From contig NW_002476188.1 of assembly GCF_000189635.1 (NCBI RefSeq), positions 496,001 through 560,000 on the forward strand: DNA of 64,000 bases, given 5' to 3'. The DNA comes from Tetrahymena thermophila SB210 (taxonomy: Eukaryota; Ciliophora; Oligohymenophorea; Hymenostomatida; Tetrahymenidae). Below the pieces are notes generated by a model. It was not told where the DNA came from. It did no database searches and worked only from the letters and a program-made list of their open reading frames with translations. Below are positions 39,389-52,417 of this stretch, piece by piece. How positions within the stretch are numbered: the first letter of the stretch is position 1; every line of letters begins with the position of its first letter. A program made the translations under genes and the position numbers.

Positions 39389-40173
39389 TCAAAAGTGCTA
39401 AATAACTATGGGATAATATACTTATGGTAAGTATCTCTTGAATTCTTCAAATATTCATAAACATCTTAATTAGAATAAAAGACTTTGATTATTTCAATGC
39501 CTTTATAAGCCAAAGCTTAACCATCCATACATTCTATAAAATTATTACTTTTCTTATTTGAATAGATAATTAACTAAATGTAATACTCTCTCAATACTTC
39601 ACACAAATTCAAAAATTGTGCATCTTCGATTATGCTTATTTCATCTGTTGAAAAAATAATAAATTATTAAGTGTATAGACAAGTTTATAATTTTTAGCTA
39701 AAGCTTTTATTTTTTTAAGATTAGCATGTAAATTTATTTTAAAGAAGTAAATCATTTATTGCTTTTTAGTTTGATGTATGGAAATATTGGTTTTTTATAT
39801 TATTTAATTACACGTCATCATTTAATAATTTATTATAAAAGAAATCTTATTAGTATGATATATTGCTAATCGAATTTTTGAAGGTGTCATCACCTTTATT
39901 GTTTAAATTTTTTCCACATAAATTTAATCTAGTAACAAACACATCATTAGTTATTCTTTTTCATATTTTATAGATTAATATTTTTACTAAAGCCATTTTA
40001 ACTTTCATAATAAAATATATCTTCTTTACATTAGTTATAGTTATTATTATTTTTTAAGCTGAAAGTAGTAATATGACTTAAATCTAGATCATTTTAAATA
40101 AAACTATAAATATTTTACTGAAATATATTGATTTTATTGAGATTATTAGAAAAATTTTGCTTTTCTTTTTATT
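39389..40173 (-). pseudogene. Truncated 3' fragment of a gene G duplicate (vWA C-terminus only)
   Basis: The segment matches the last roughly 780 bases of gene G (46764-47545) nearly base for base, including FSTDEISIIEDAQF and the KVFYSNQDVYEYLKNSRD stretch. No dCache, TM or TPR part lies upstream; the sequence to the right is about 100 unrelated bases and then the stop of gene F. A one-base deletion in the terminal motif (24 bases here against 25 in G) shifts the frame, so the conserved YPIVIQHF end is lost. It is best read as a duplication remnant. It could still be transcribed, but no start codon is evident. Confidence 0.8.
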
Positions 40174-40296
40174 TTATATAATAGATAAGGGGATTAAAAA
40201 GCCAATCCAATATTTTTCAACTCATAAAATCAGGATTTTTGGATTAATAATAAGACAATTTATAAATTTAAAATTAAGACAAACAAAAAATTATAA
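40174..40296. other. Junction sequence of the tandem duplication
   Basis: About 100 bases separate the end of the truncated G-like fragment from the start of unit 2. They match neither flank obviously and may be filler DNA added at the rearrangement or diverged 3' flank of F. Confidence 0.5.
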
Positions 40297-43200
40297 TCAA
40301 TAATGTTAAATATAAATAGGATATTTATACTGATTAATATTATCTCTTTATGATTTTAGAAAGACTGAAATATTTTTTGGTTAATATATAACTTTAATAA
40401 TGTCTTTATGCAAGTGCTAAAAAGTTTAATTTGCTTAGGTTTCAAGAAAATTATTACCTTTTTCTGATGCTTAAATGATAATTACTATATCAAAGTAAAA
40501 TAAAAATTAAGCTAATTCATCAAAAAGAGAGTCTCTTAAAATACTTATTTTATCAGTGCAATAGATTATATACTTTTAACTTACCTACTTTTTTTATCTA
40601 ATGCATTCAGTAAAAAACCTAGCATCATTTTACTGAAATTTCAATTTTTAGAGTTTTAAATAACTTAACCTATAGTTTATTTCTTAGCAAAAGAAAAAAT
40701 TTAAAGCTTTTCTTATAGCCAAATGGAAATTTTAATTTTTATTTTGTATTTAAGTTAATCTTTTATCTTTTTATTATTGTTTTATTTCTTAACAATCAAA
40801 GTGCCTTAAATTCTATCTCAAATACTTTGATTATTAATGGGCTTTTTATAAGGTTTAATTTTTTGTATTAAACTTATTTTGAAAGATAAATTTCATATTA
40901 TTAAGTTATTTATTAGGGTAGCGGCTCTTTAAAGGTTTAATTTAAAATTAAGGAATTTAATCTAAAAATTCATTAGATTGTTGTTTATTTTCGGTTACTT
41001 GATTTTAACATAAGCTTTAATTTACAGAACAGCTTTCTAATTTAATATTTTTAAATGATTCAATATAAACAGATTCAGGTAGGTTATTTCCAATTTTTTT
41101 AAAGCTAATATTTTATCTTTCTTATAAACTCTATCCATTTTTTTCTAAATCTAAATAGTTTTCATTTTTTTGAAATGTTTTAGATAAATCAATTTCACTA
41201 GAGTTACTGCTACTAGTACTAGAATAGTTTGATAAAGATTTTATTTAAAATTTTGATAAGTTATTTCTATTTTCTTGTGTATCTTAATCTGAAAACTCTG
41301 AGCTAATATCTAATAAAGAAAATTAATATTGTGTTTTTTAAGTCATATTTATATTTAATTCTTAAATTAAATTCTAGTCTAATTTTTGGATCTATTTTAT
41401 TTCAGTTAAATTCATATAGGGAGTGAAATAATTGTGCTATGTTTTATCTTAAAATATCACTCCGATTTTATCATTTTGCATATTGGAGTCAGTATCTAAA
41501 AGAGATTTAATAATATTAAATTATTCATATTGATTATTTTTATCTTTTTGAATTCCAAAAATTATTCCTACCTTTTGCTAAATTTAAGGATTAAATTTAT
41601 TACTAATTTTTATTAAATCTTGCGAAAAGATTTTATGTTTTTGAAATATTTGTAATAATTTATTAATTATCTAGAATGGTTGATGACACATAAATGTTTC
41701 TTATCCCTCTAAAATTTATGTGAGTATTGTTGCACCAGTGTAATAATCTTATTATTAGATGGCTTATTCAGCTTTAGCAAAATTAATACAAAACTCAAGT
41801 TATGAAAAGGAAAGTGACAAATTAGCAAATTCATTTTCTTCATAGTAGTTGTAAAAATTTTAATTAAACTATGTTAAAGTTAATTAATTTTCTTCATTAT
41901 TTATTATTTTTTTTTCATCTATCTAATTATTACTATATATAGTCTTTAAGCTTGAAGGTACATTTTGAAAAGATTAAAGTTTATTTGTAGAAAAGTTATT
42001 TTGATTTTAAATTTAATGCTATCTAATATTTTGTATTGAAGAATTTTTAAGGAAATTATCATAGCTTTAGTCATTTTTAATAATATTTTCTGTAAACCTT
42101 TTAGGTTATTTCCTGTCAGGAGAATAGGTAATATATTTTGGTAAAAATGTTAAAGAATTATTAAATTGTTCATTCTCAGGTTCTTTTTATTATTAATTTG
42201 TAATTTTAATTTTACTATGAAAAGTTTTACTTCTCTTTTAAAATAAATTTATCTATTCTTAACAAATAATAAAATTTTTATTTTATCTTATATTCTCACT
42301 AATTTTACGTTATTGGTTTTACTCAGATTACTAAGTATAGTGACTATTTTTCTTATTTATTTTTCTTTTAAAGCTATTTTAAAATTAAGCATCGCAAAGT
42401 TCTTTTTCACAACTATTTAAAATTTCATTTGATTTCTTAAAATTATTTTGTTTAAAGTAGCACTTTGCAATTAATGACTTTAATTCAATTTAATTTTATA
42501 TTTAATTAGGTAAATACTAAGAGATTTGAATTAATTCATTTAATAACAATTTGATTTCATCCCAAAAATAAAATGATTATGAACTTTCTCTCTTCGTCAA
42601 TTTATTATCATCAAAATCTTCTTAAAATGCAAGTAAAGCTATCACATAATTTTTTTTTCTATAAAACAAATTTTATAAAAGTTGAATTGATTACTGAGTG
42701 AGTTAATAATATTATATTTTTAATTTGTTATTTTAAATTTTACATTTAGTTTTATTTGATAAAATTTATTATTAAAAGCTAAACTAAGTATTCTAATTAT
42801 TTATATTACTAAGGCGATTTAATTAATTTTATTAAGAATCTATTTCTTTTTAAATATTATTATTTTTAGAAAAGCTTTAATAATGAATTTTATTAAATCC
42901 ATATCTGAAACTAGAATCTTAGCTGTTTAATTAGTTATTACTTTTTCTTACACTTTCTACTTCTCCTTTTGTTTATTCAGCAAATTCCAATGCAAAAGCA
43001 GTAGATTATTAAAATCTTATCAATAATCCTGATTCATTCATAATTTTAGTTGGGCTTTCAATAAGTTTATTACTAAAATTTTTTGATTGTAACGATTCCT
43101 TTTTTTCATTTCCATTATTATGATTGATTATTTTCACTTCACATTTTTGGAAGCAGAAATTCTGTAAAACACTCACATCAAATGAATCTTATATGCTTTA

Positions 43201-45271
43201 ACAAAAATTTTATATTTCATATCTAGCAAATAAAATTGATTAAGAAAAGTGTTCCATCGCCTAAAAATAGTGCTACTATGAAATCAAAATACTGCCTATA
43301 TGATTATGAGTTATTCCTACTGCACTAATATTTTAAAACTTTTTAAAGAATTCTAACTCTCTACTTAATCTAAGAAGAATCAATGTCTCATTCTCACAAA
43401 AAAAATTATCAGAAGTATAAACAAGAATTTAAAAAACATGAATAAAGCTTTCATAAAGCTCTTTTGTTTCTTTAGATGAGAAGAAGTCATATGGAGTCAA
43501 ACTTTTGTCATTAAAAATATTTAAAATATCAATAGATTTATCTTAGTCTATTAAAATTCTTTTTAAAATATTAGTTAAATGGTTGATTGGAAAAGCCAAC
43601 ATTCCATAAATATTTAGCCCATAATACATAGAAATAATAATAAATAATTTAGCTAGGATCAAGTAGATTATAAAAAGATAGATTGTAACTTTTTTTAGAA
43701 AGATTTAAATGTTATTTGAATACTAAGTCATTTCTAGATTGCTTATCATATTTATCTATACAAAAGATAAACAAACTTAGAATATTTACTATGATTTATC
43801 ATCAATTATATTTGAAGAAGGTACTTTAGCAATTACATTTATAGGGTTTAGTATAACTGTATAATCGCTGCCATTTCTTTGGTAAGGTATTATAGTAATA
43901 TTTTTATAGTATTTAGAAAAATCTATTTATCCTATATAATTAACCTCATCAATCACAAATTTTGAATATAGCTTATGTAATGTATTATTTAAATTTTAAG
44001 CATATGATTGATCTTAAAGATACTAGAGTTCTATTTCTTCAAAATTAAGGGCTTATTAATTTACCATTTGATGGCTAGAATCGTAAACAATTGTTTAACT
44101 TAATGGCTCTATCATATATAATTATTTTGTTGAATTTACGAAATTTTTAAAATAATAAGATGTATTATTTAAAGGAAATGTAAAGCACATAACATGATTT
44201 AAAAGGTTTTCCTAAGATTTTTAATCGTAATAAAGTAATTTTTAACAAAGATTTTGAGATAATCCTCCAAGATAAAGAAAATCAGGTTTATTTTAGCTTA
44301 ATGATTTATATTTTAAAGCATTTTAATACCAAAATCTACATCTTGGATCATAACCAAATAAACCAGGACCACAATTTTCATTAGAGGTATTACCTTCAAT
44401 AGAATATTTATTTTATTGAGATATAAAAATACCTTATTCTTACATCCCGAATATTGTATCTTAAAATTAAAGTTTCCTAATACCCTCAGATACAAATTAA
44501 TTCTCATAATCAATAGCCCTTATTAAAGGATTTATTTATTAAAAGGTATATAAAACAGCTTTTCCTTACTCATCCAATTTACTTAATTTTGTAAAATTTT
44601 TATGGTACCTAAATTTTAAATATTAAATTTATATTAAAAATTATTTACTATATTAAAAAGATTATTGATATAGTCCTTTATTTTTAATTTAAAAATATTT
44701 TATAAATTATTGATTTTAATAGTAAAATAATAATTCATTAGTTTGTAAAAATATTTTTTTAATTTATAAAGTTTTATTTATTTAGATAATAAATAATTCT
44801 TATTTTATTTTTGAATGAGAGTTGTACTATAAAATTAATATTATATTTTTTGTAAAAAAATAAAAAAAATTAATAAATGAATTATTACCAAGAAGTTATT
44901 GAGAATGGATTGTTTTACAATGTGTTTGAAACAGATGTGTTATTTTAGCTATAAAGCAATGTAATAAGATTAATATAGCTGCTATGATGATTAGGATTTA
45001 TTTTAACTTTTCCTTCAATCACTTTTGAATAAAAATTATTTATTATGTATAAATAGGAAGACATTCTTTATATCTAGTTGGATATCTAGTAAGAAATAGT
45101 ACTAGTAAATTATTTGCTAAAATCAATCTATTGCTGAAACATTTTATCACTTAAATTTTAAACGATGACCTTAATAAAGTAGAGTGCTAGAAATTAACTT
45201 AAGTATGCGCAAAAAAAGATTGTTAATATTGGTAAACATATCATCAAGATAATTTTCAATTTCAAACTCAT
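40297..45271 (-). CDS. Gene F: dCache-TPR-vWA transmembrane receptor-like protein (duplicate of E)
   Basis: Exon 1 (45271-44889) begins like gene E (MSLKLKIILMICLPILTIFF). Intron 1 (44888-44609, 280 bases) is longer than in E, splits the Trp codon and rejoins at 44608. The dCache-like, TM2, HAMP-like and TPR parts parallel gene E at its high identity. The C-terminal vWA-like part can be read through the place of E's gap: FHLAIRKALNFF, then KYIIYCTDKI, then FDIVIIIQAS. The protein ends YPIYIQHY before TGA at 40297-40299. A GTAAGT occurs just before KYIIYCTDKI, but the frame is open through it and the paralogues support retention. Length is about 1,560 residues. Confidence 0.83.
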
Positions 45272-46763
45272 AATTTTGTAATCTTTTTTAATTTAATAGT
45301 GTTTATTTTTAGATTTAATTTGGTTAATTTCTTTATAATTTTCTTGCTATTTTCCTTTTTACTAAAAATATTAATTTTAATTTAGGATTTTGATAGGTAA
45401 TCATATTTTTAAATTTTGCTTGAATCAAATAATTTCTTTGAATAAATAGAATAAAAATTAATGGATTGATTGTCATTATAGATTAATTAAAATGTAATTT
45501 AAGTAAATCAGAAAAAATGTATTTTTTCAGGCAGAATTATTGATTAGCCGATATTAATTAAATTTAACTTAAAAATACAAATTAGAAAATATCACCAAAA
45601 ACTTCATAAAATAAATAATTCTTATATAAAAATTTCCATAAAAATGAGTAACAAATTTCATTAATTTTAAAAAGGCAAATTAAAAGATTACTTACATTAC
45701 AGATAATTACTTTTTTGTATTTATATTAGATTAATCATATAAAAATCATGGTTTAATCAATTTTTAGGACAACTAATTATGTAGCAAAATTTCGATTATT
45801 TGCTTAAGCTTTTTGTTTCAAATAAAACTAGAACAAAAAAAAAAAAAAATAATCAGATCATTAAATTAATTTAAATATACTTATCCATACAAAAAGTCCC
45901 TTTTAATATTGTATATATATTAATGTATTAATAATAATAAGTAATGTTATAATTTGTATGATTAACAATCTAATATTTATTTACATTTGTTAAAACAGTA
46001 TATTCATGATAGCAAAAACTACTTTTAATTTGGTATATATTCTTTATTTTATAAGCTTTTTAACTAAAAATAGTTTTTATTTCTTATTAATCAACATTTA
46101 CTCAAAAAATTTATGAGCATAAAAAAACAAATAAGTGTTTTACTAATTAACTAAATATTAGCAAGAACTAAAATTGGATTATAAAAATTAATTAAGCAAA
46201 TTGTGAGCTATTAAAAAATATTTAAATCTAACTAAATTAGCACATTAAAAATATTAATTTAAGTGTAAATTAAAAATATAAAAAATTAAAGTCTTTCAAA
46301 GCTCGAAAGCAAAATCTTTAAAATTTAAAGGTGTAATCTCTAGAAACACTTTAAGCAGTATGTAGTATTTTAAAAAATTTTTAAATGCCAACACTTTGTA
46401 GAACTTTTAATTTAAAGTAAAAAAAAAAATGATAATGTGTTAAAAAATGAAACAAATATTTTTTCTAAAATTCAAAAGTTGCTAATTTCATAAACAAATT
46501 TAAGTATAATTTCTTGTATTTATAAAAATTTATTATTTAATTTTTTAACCTTACTAATGGCGAGAAAAATTAAGAAATTATAACTTATTATTAATTCGCT
46601 AAGGCAGTAAAAGAAAGATAATCAAATATCAATAATTAAAATAAAATCTATTCAAATAAACCAAGGTTTGATTTTTTATTAAAGTATTTGTATTGTAGTA
46701 CTGATAGTTTTTAAGAAATTATTTTACAAAAGAATAAATTAAATTAATTTTTATTTTACAGCC
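45272..46763. other. Intergenic spacer between genes F and G
   Basis: About 1.5 kb, AT-rich, paralogous to 37800-39388. No ORF. It should contain the gene F promoter and gene G 3' UTR. Confidence 0.55.
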
Positions 46764-49700
46764 TCAAAAGTGTTAAATAACTATAGGATATATATACTTA
46801 TGGTAAGTATCTCTTGAATTCTTCAAATAGTCATAAACATCTTAATTAGAATAAAAGACTTTGATTATTTCAATGCCTTTATAAGCCAAAGCTTAACCAT
46901 CCATACATTCTATAAAATTATTACTTTTCTTATTTGAATAGATAATTAACTAAATGTAATACTCTCTCAATACTTCACACAAATTCAAAAATTGTGCATC
47001 TTCGATTATGCTTATTTCATCTGTTGAAAAAATAATAAATTATTATGTGTATAGACAAGTTTATAATTTTTAGCTAAAGCTTTTATTTTTTTAAGATTAG
47101 CATGTAAATTTATTTTAAAGAAGTAAATCACTGATTGCTTTTTTGATTGATGTATGGAAATATTGGTTTTTTATATTATTTAATTACACATCATCGTTTA
47201 CAGATTTTTTTGAAAAGCAATCTTATGAGTTTGATATATTGCTAATCGAATTTTCAAAAGTGTCATCACCTTTATTGTTTAAAATTTTTCCACTTAAATT
47301 TAATCTAGTAACACATTTTTAGTTATTCTTTTTCATATTTGATAAATTAATATTTTTACTAAAGCCATTTTAATTTTCTTAATAAAATTTATCTTCTTTG
47401 CATTAATTATAGTTATTATTATTTTTTAAGTTGAAAGTATTAATATGACTTAATTCTAAATCGTTTTAAATAAAATTATTAATATATTACTGAAATATAT
47501 TGATTTTATTGAGATTATTAGAAAAATTTTACTTTTCTTTTTATTGCTAATATACACCTTCTAAATTAGTACTGCTATTGTTTTATTTTTAACTTGTATC
47601 TTATCCTTACTACTTTTATTATTTTTATTTATAGTTTTACTGATTACTTATTTAAAACGATTATTTTTATTACTAATTAAGAACAGTTTCGTTATTTGTT
47701 GACTTTTAAATTGTGTTAATGGAATATTTTTTTTATGTATTTTGAACTACTTGCTCAATAGCTTAAAATATTAATTCTTTTGATGAATGCTATCTTGTCA
47801 ATATTTCTATAATATCTTAAACAATATATTTTATTAAACTTTTTATTTTACTGATTTTTATCAATGATAAATAAGTAGTGATTGTTTTCATTTCTCTATC
47901 TGAAAATAATATTTAAATTTAATCTTTCTCATTTGTAAGAGTGGTATTTATTAAATTGCTTAAAAGCTAAGTGGTTTCTAAAATTTATTTAATTTCAAGA
48001 GGCTAGCAATATATCATGACTATTTGAGTTGTGATGTTAGGATTGAATTTACAATAAAATTAATTAAACTCTTCGTTGTTGATTTTTAATTTATCCAAAA
48101 CCTACTTCATTAAGAAGGTGATCTTGTAGCGTATTTAAGACATAAAATTCTACTTTGTTTCAAAAAGATCTACCAAAATTAACCCTGATTCTAAAAATCT
48201 TTTTTCAGAAAAGAGAAACTCAGCTTTACAGTAATTAAACATGCAATCTATATTTTCGAGAGAGGTAAATTTTTCAATTTAAGTATTATCTTAATAATCT
48301 TTTTCATATTTTCTTAAAATTGTAAACAGCTATTCAATATTATTCTCATTTATGACTATACTGCTTTATTTAATTTATTATTTAAATAGTATAGATTATT
48401 TTGACTCTTTTTTCTTATTGTTAGATATATTTTATGCATCTACTTGCTTTGAATTATAACTTTGAGGATATTGTGTTGTGCTATTAAATGAAAATCTTTA
48501 TTGCAGATACATATTAAATTTATTTTAAATTAAATTTTAATTACTGAATTTATTTAACTTTTTTACATTTACAAAATATTTAAATCTATTTTGGTTTTAA
48601 TCTATATCCTTTTCTAATTCATCAGAATTCCAAAGCGATAAATCACTAGTATCACCTTCTAATAAATCAAGCTTTTTTGATTTCCTTCTTTATTATTTTA
48701 GTTTTGAAGGCGAGTTGCTGCAATCAAATTGATTTAAATTACTTGTTGAATGATTCAAGCTAAAAATTTGATTTTTAGAATAAGGAATCTAAACTTTACT
48801 TGAAAGTGAAATTAGGCTATTTTAATCATCAGAAAATATTAGCTACAAAGGAGTGTTTGAAATATTTTTTGATTTTATATTAGATAATTCTATTATTGTA
48901 GATTTCTTTCTTGTATTTAAATAGTCATAATCTATAGTTTACCTACTTTAATTTTTTTAAGCAAAAGATGGCAGATTTATTTCTGGTTTGTAATAAGTTG
49001 ATTCTTGATAATTTGATAATCTTTTTTGTTTTTTTTAATATATACTTCTTTCTTGCATTCTATACTTCAAAATATCGTTTTCGCATCCTATAAGAATTGA
49101 ATTTGCTTTTTTGTAGTTTTAAAGATAATATTAGCATTTTGCTGTAAGAGCATTCATCACTATTTTATTTTTTGCAAAAAGCTAAGAAATTTATGGCAGA
49201 TTAATTAATTCTTTCATTAAAATCTTTATTTCTTTCCAAAAGTTATACTTTAGACAATATTTTTCAGTTTATTATTAATTCTCTTAAAACTAAAGAAGAG
49301 CATAAATATAATTCTTTTTTCTTTGATAGAGAGACTATAACATCTTATCAACATACTCAAAATGTTCATCAGCTTTATTGTTATTTATATTATTATTACT
49401 TGTATAATATTTTGAATCAATTTCATCATTCTAATTCATTTTGCTTTTCAAATGTGGCTATTTATCTAATCTTTAAAAAGGTGAAGTTGATGGAGATTTG
49501 GTAACTATTTAGCTGTAATTTCCTTCATTTTCATACTTTCCACAACTTATTAAATTTAATTTGTTTTGGTTTGTGGTGATTTTAATATCATCTTATATTT
49601 ATCTCTTTTCCTTTAAAGATGATGTAATCAGGATTCCTTATTAATTTTAACTTGTTTCCTATTTATTTAAATCAAAAATTTAGTAAGCAAAATGTGCAAA

Positions 49701-51853
49701 TCAAATCATATCAAATTAAATTTACTTTTTATTTATCTTGAAAGTTGCTCTTTTGAATTTGAGTTGAAACTTAAGAATTGAAAGAAACCTGTTCTAGGAT
49801 TTAAGCATATTAAGAAGATGGATTTTGCCTTAAAAATTATTAAATTTCATATTTTGCATATATTATAGACTATTAAAACGACTCTAAAGATTGCATATAG
49901 AGTTCTTATGAAAGCAATATATATCCAATATTATTATAAGCTATTCCAACAGCGTTTAGATTTTCAAATTTTTTAAAAAACTCAATATTTCGTGTTAGTT
50001 TTAAAAGAATTTCACTTGAATTTTGCTCAAAAAAATTTTCTGAAGTTTAAAGTAGAAACAGATGTATTTATTTTAGACTATCATATAATTCACTGATTTC
50101 CTTTGAAAGAAATACATTTGTACTTTCAAAGTTGAATATATCCCATTTTTGATCAACTTAACTCATATTTATCAACAAAGTAATAAGTTGTTCAATAGAA
50201 AAATGTATCATATTTTAAATTTTAGTTAAATAAATCACAGTTATAAAGAATGAAATAACGCAAAATATTCCAATCGATATATTAAGGTAAAGAAAATATC
50301 TATTGAAAAAATCCTAGAATTTGTTCGCTTACTCTTAATAAATTTAATCACTCAAAAAATTTATTTGTAGATAAGGAACCTATATTTAAAATTGTTTTCC
50401 ATTAAATTTACTATCTTGCATATATTTGGGTGCTTTGTCATAGATTATTATTGGATTAATTACTACTTTTATTTTTTCACCATTTCTATTAATTTCAAAA
50501 AGAGCTTAGTTGTTTTTGATGTGTTGTTGTTTATCATTAGCAATAAAATCTAATTATGTAAATTGATACTTTTAGTATATGCTGTGAATTTATTTGATTA
50601 AAAATTCTAAGTCTTCTTTTGATTAGTGTTTTTATTCTACCTCTGGCAAATATTAAACCTCTTTATTATTTGTTGTCGCATTCTACGAATTAAAAATAAT
50701 AGACTAAGTTTTAGAGTCAATATAATAAACATTTGATGTAATGTTGTTTATATTGTTAAAATATGTATTTAGATCAGAAAGCAAAGTGTTCATGCAAAGA
50801 ATACTAAATAAATCAATTTAATTTGTAGTTTGATTGAATGTTTTTATCCTTTAGCATTAAGAAGATTCCATTTAAGGATTATTAGAAGAATAAATTATAC
50901 TTGGTTTGTTAAATTAAACTGATTACTGATTTTAAGTATCTATATACCAAAATCTACACCTAGGATCATATGGATAAACACCTTATTCACAATTTTAATC
51001 TTTGGGATATTGAGAAAGCGTTGAATTAACTCCACCTTACAATAAAATACCTTAATAATTAAACCCTTAAAAATAATCTGTAATTTTTATTTTTCTGTTG
51101 TAATTAGAATTCTTTAACTAAGATTCAAGTTTAATAGGTCTTAAAAGTATTTCTTAAAATGACGAGTTATATAATAAAATTTGTCCATAATTGCTTAACT
51201 CCTAAATATCTGTAAAATTTTTGTGATACCTATTAAATTATAAATTTATACTAATTAATATTTAAAATATTGAAGATTTCCTTTGTTTTTGAGCAGATAG
51301 TTTTTTATTTATTTAGATTACATTAAGTTTTAGTGTGAATTTATATAATCTATGGGAATTTAGTAAATTATGATTTGTAATGATTTAGAATCTTCATTAT
51401 ATTAAATTTATCTATCATCAAAGAAATCCAAAAATTAATTCAATTTTTATTAAATGTTAATATTTACCAAGTGTTGATCCACAAAGGATTCTTCTTAAAT
51501 AGAGAGATTATATCTTAATTGCTAGAATCATTTTTAAAGAGTTTTTCTGTGTTAATAAGAGTTTTTATTGATTTATTTTCAAGTGTTATTTAACCATTTA
51601 TCAGTCGAAAAAAATAGTTGTTTACTAAATTTAAGTAATATGGAAATTTTTACATTTCTTGTTGAATTTAAAAAGTTATGATCTGCATGATTGACATATT
51701 ATTATTCACTTCTTACTCAAACATTTACTTTTTTTGACTATTAATAAATTGCCTTGCATATATTAATGCTACATATTAACTTAGAATTGCTACTATCAAG
51801 ATTGATATGATTGGAAAGCCTATAACAATTATTATTCTATTTTTGCTAGTCAT
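46764..51853 (-). CDS. Gene G: dCache-TPR-vWA transmembrane receptor-like protein
   Basis: Exon 1 (51853-51468) encodes MTSKNRIIIVIGFPIISILI (TM1). Intron 1 (51467-51230, 238 bases) splits the Trp codon and exon 2 resumes Tyr-His-Lys at 51229. The dCache-like signature is intact: YPYDPRCRFWYIDTQ. TM2 contains IGIFCVISFFITVIYL and is followed by a HAMP-like FSIEQLITLL. The conserved TPR segment, Gln/Asn-rich region and second TPR-like unit follow. The vWA-like end has FIIFSTDEISI, LREYYIQLIIYS and a C-terminus YPIVIQHF before TGA. Length is about 1,610 residues or less. The last 780 bases are those duplicated at 39389-40173. Internal introns in the disordered region were not mapped. Confidence 0.82.
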
Positions 51854-52417
51854 ATTAATCTTTTTCTTTTTCTTTTAAATTCCAAACAAATTTTTACACA
51901 ATTTTTAGACTATAATTCTTATCATAAAATTTTAATTGAGAAACAAATTAATTTATTTACTTGAGAGTAAATATCTTCTTTCCTTTTTTTCTAATAATAG
52001 AAAGAAAATCAAAACGCAAATTAGTTTTATATCATCAAAAATGAAAAAATAATTTTAAATTAAATAATATTGATATACCTTATTCCATAAATAATTTTTA
52101 TATTTTATTTAATTTTAATTTTTTTTCACCAAAAAAAAATTTTCATATACTTTAAAAAAATATAAATATTGTTTTAAGATAAATAAAAAATAAATTACAC
52201 TAATTTAGAAATGTTTAACATTAAATATTGATAAAAAAATTTACAAAATACTTAATTATCATAAGATAAGAATTAAAATGCAATTAAGATAAACAAATTT
52301 TTTTTTTTAAATAAAAAATTGTTACTTTTTTAAAATCTGTAACATAATTTATTTTTCAGTTAAGTTAATAAAATGGAAGAATAATAATGCAAAATAAATT
52401 ATAAATTTAAATTGCAT
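51854..52417. other. Intergenic spacer between genes G and H
   Basis: About 560 bases of AT-rich sequence with homopolymer runs. No ORF or RNA gene is seen. Confidence 0.5.

Larger units (their letters stand above)
33090..40173. repeat. Segmental tandem duplication, unit 1 (gene E, spacer, truncated 3' end of a G-like gene)
   Basis: This block aligns with 40276-47545 at high identity along its length, including the intergenic spacer. The offset is 7179 before the N gap and 7387 after it. The left boundary falls just downstream of the gene E stop. The right boundary is at 40173, where identity with the interior of gene G stops abruptly. Confidence 0.88.
40276..47545. repeat. Segmental tandem duplication, unit 2 (gene F, spacer, 3' end of gene G)
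   Basis: Counterpart of unit 1. Here the right end continues uninterrupted into the body of gene G, which shows that unit 2 keeps the ancestral arrangement at that end. Confidence 0.85.

Noticed and set aside
40400..41278. GTAAGT near 40580 as a possible 5' splice site just before KYIIYCTDKI in gene F
   Set aside because: The frame is open through it, and the downstream strand is conserved in every paralogue directly after the preceding residues.
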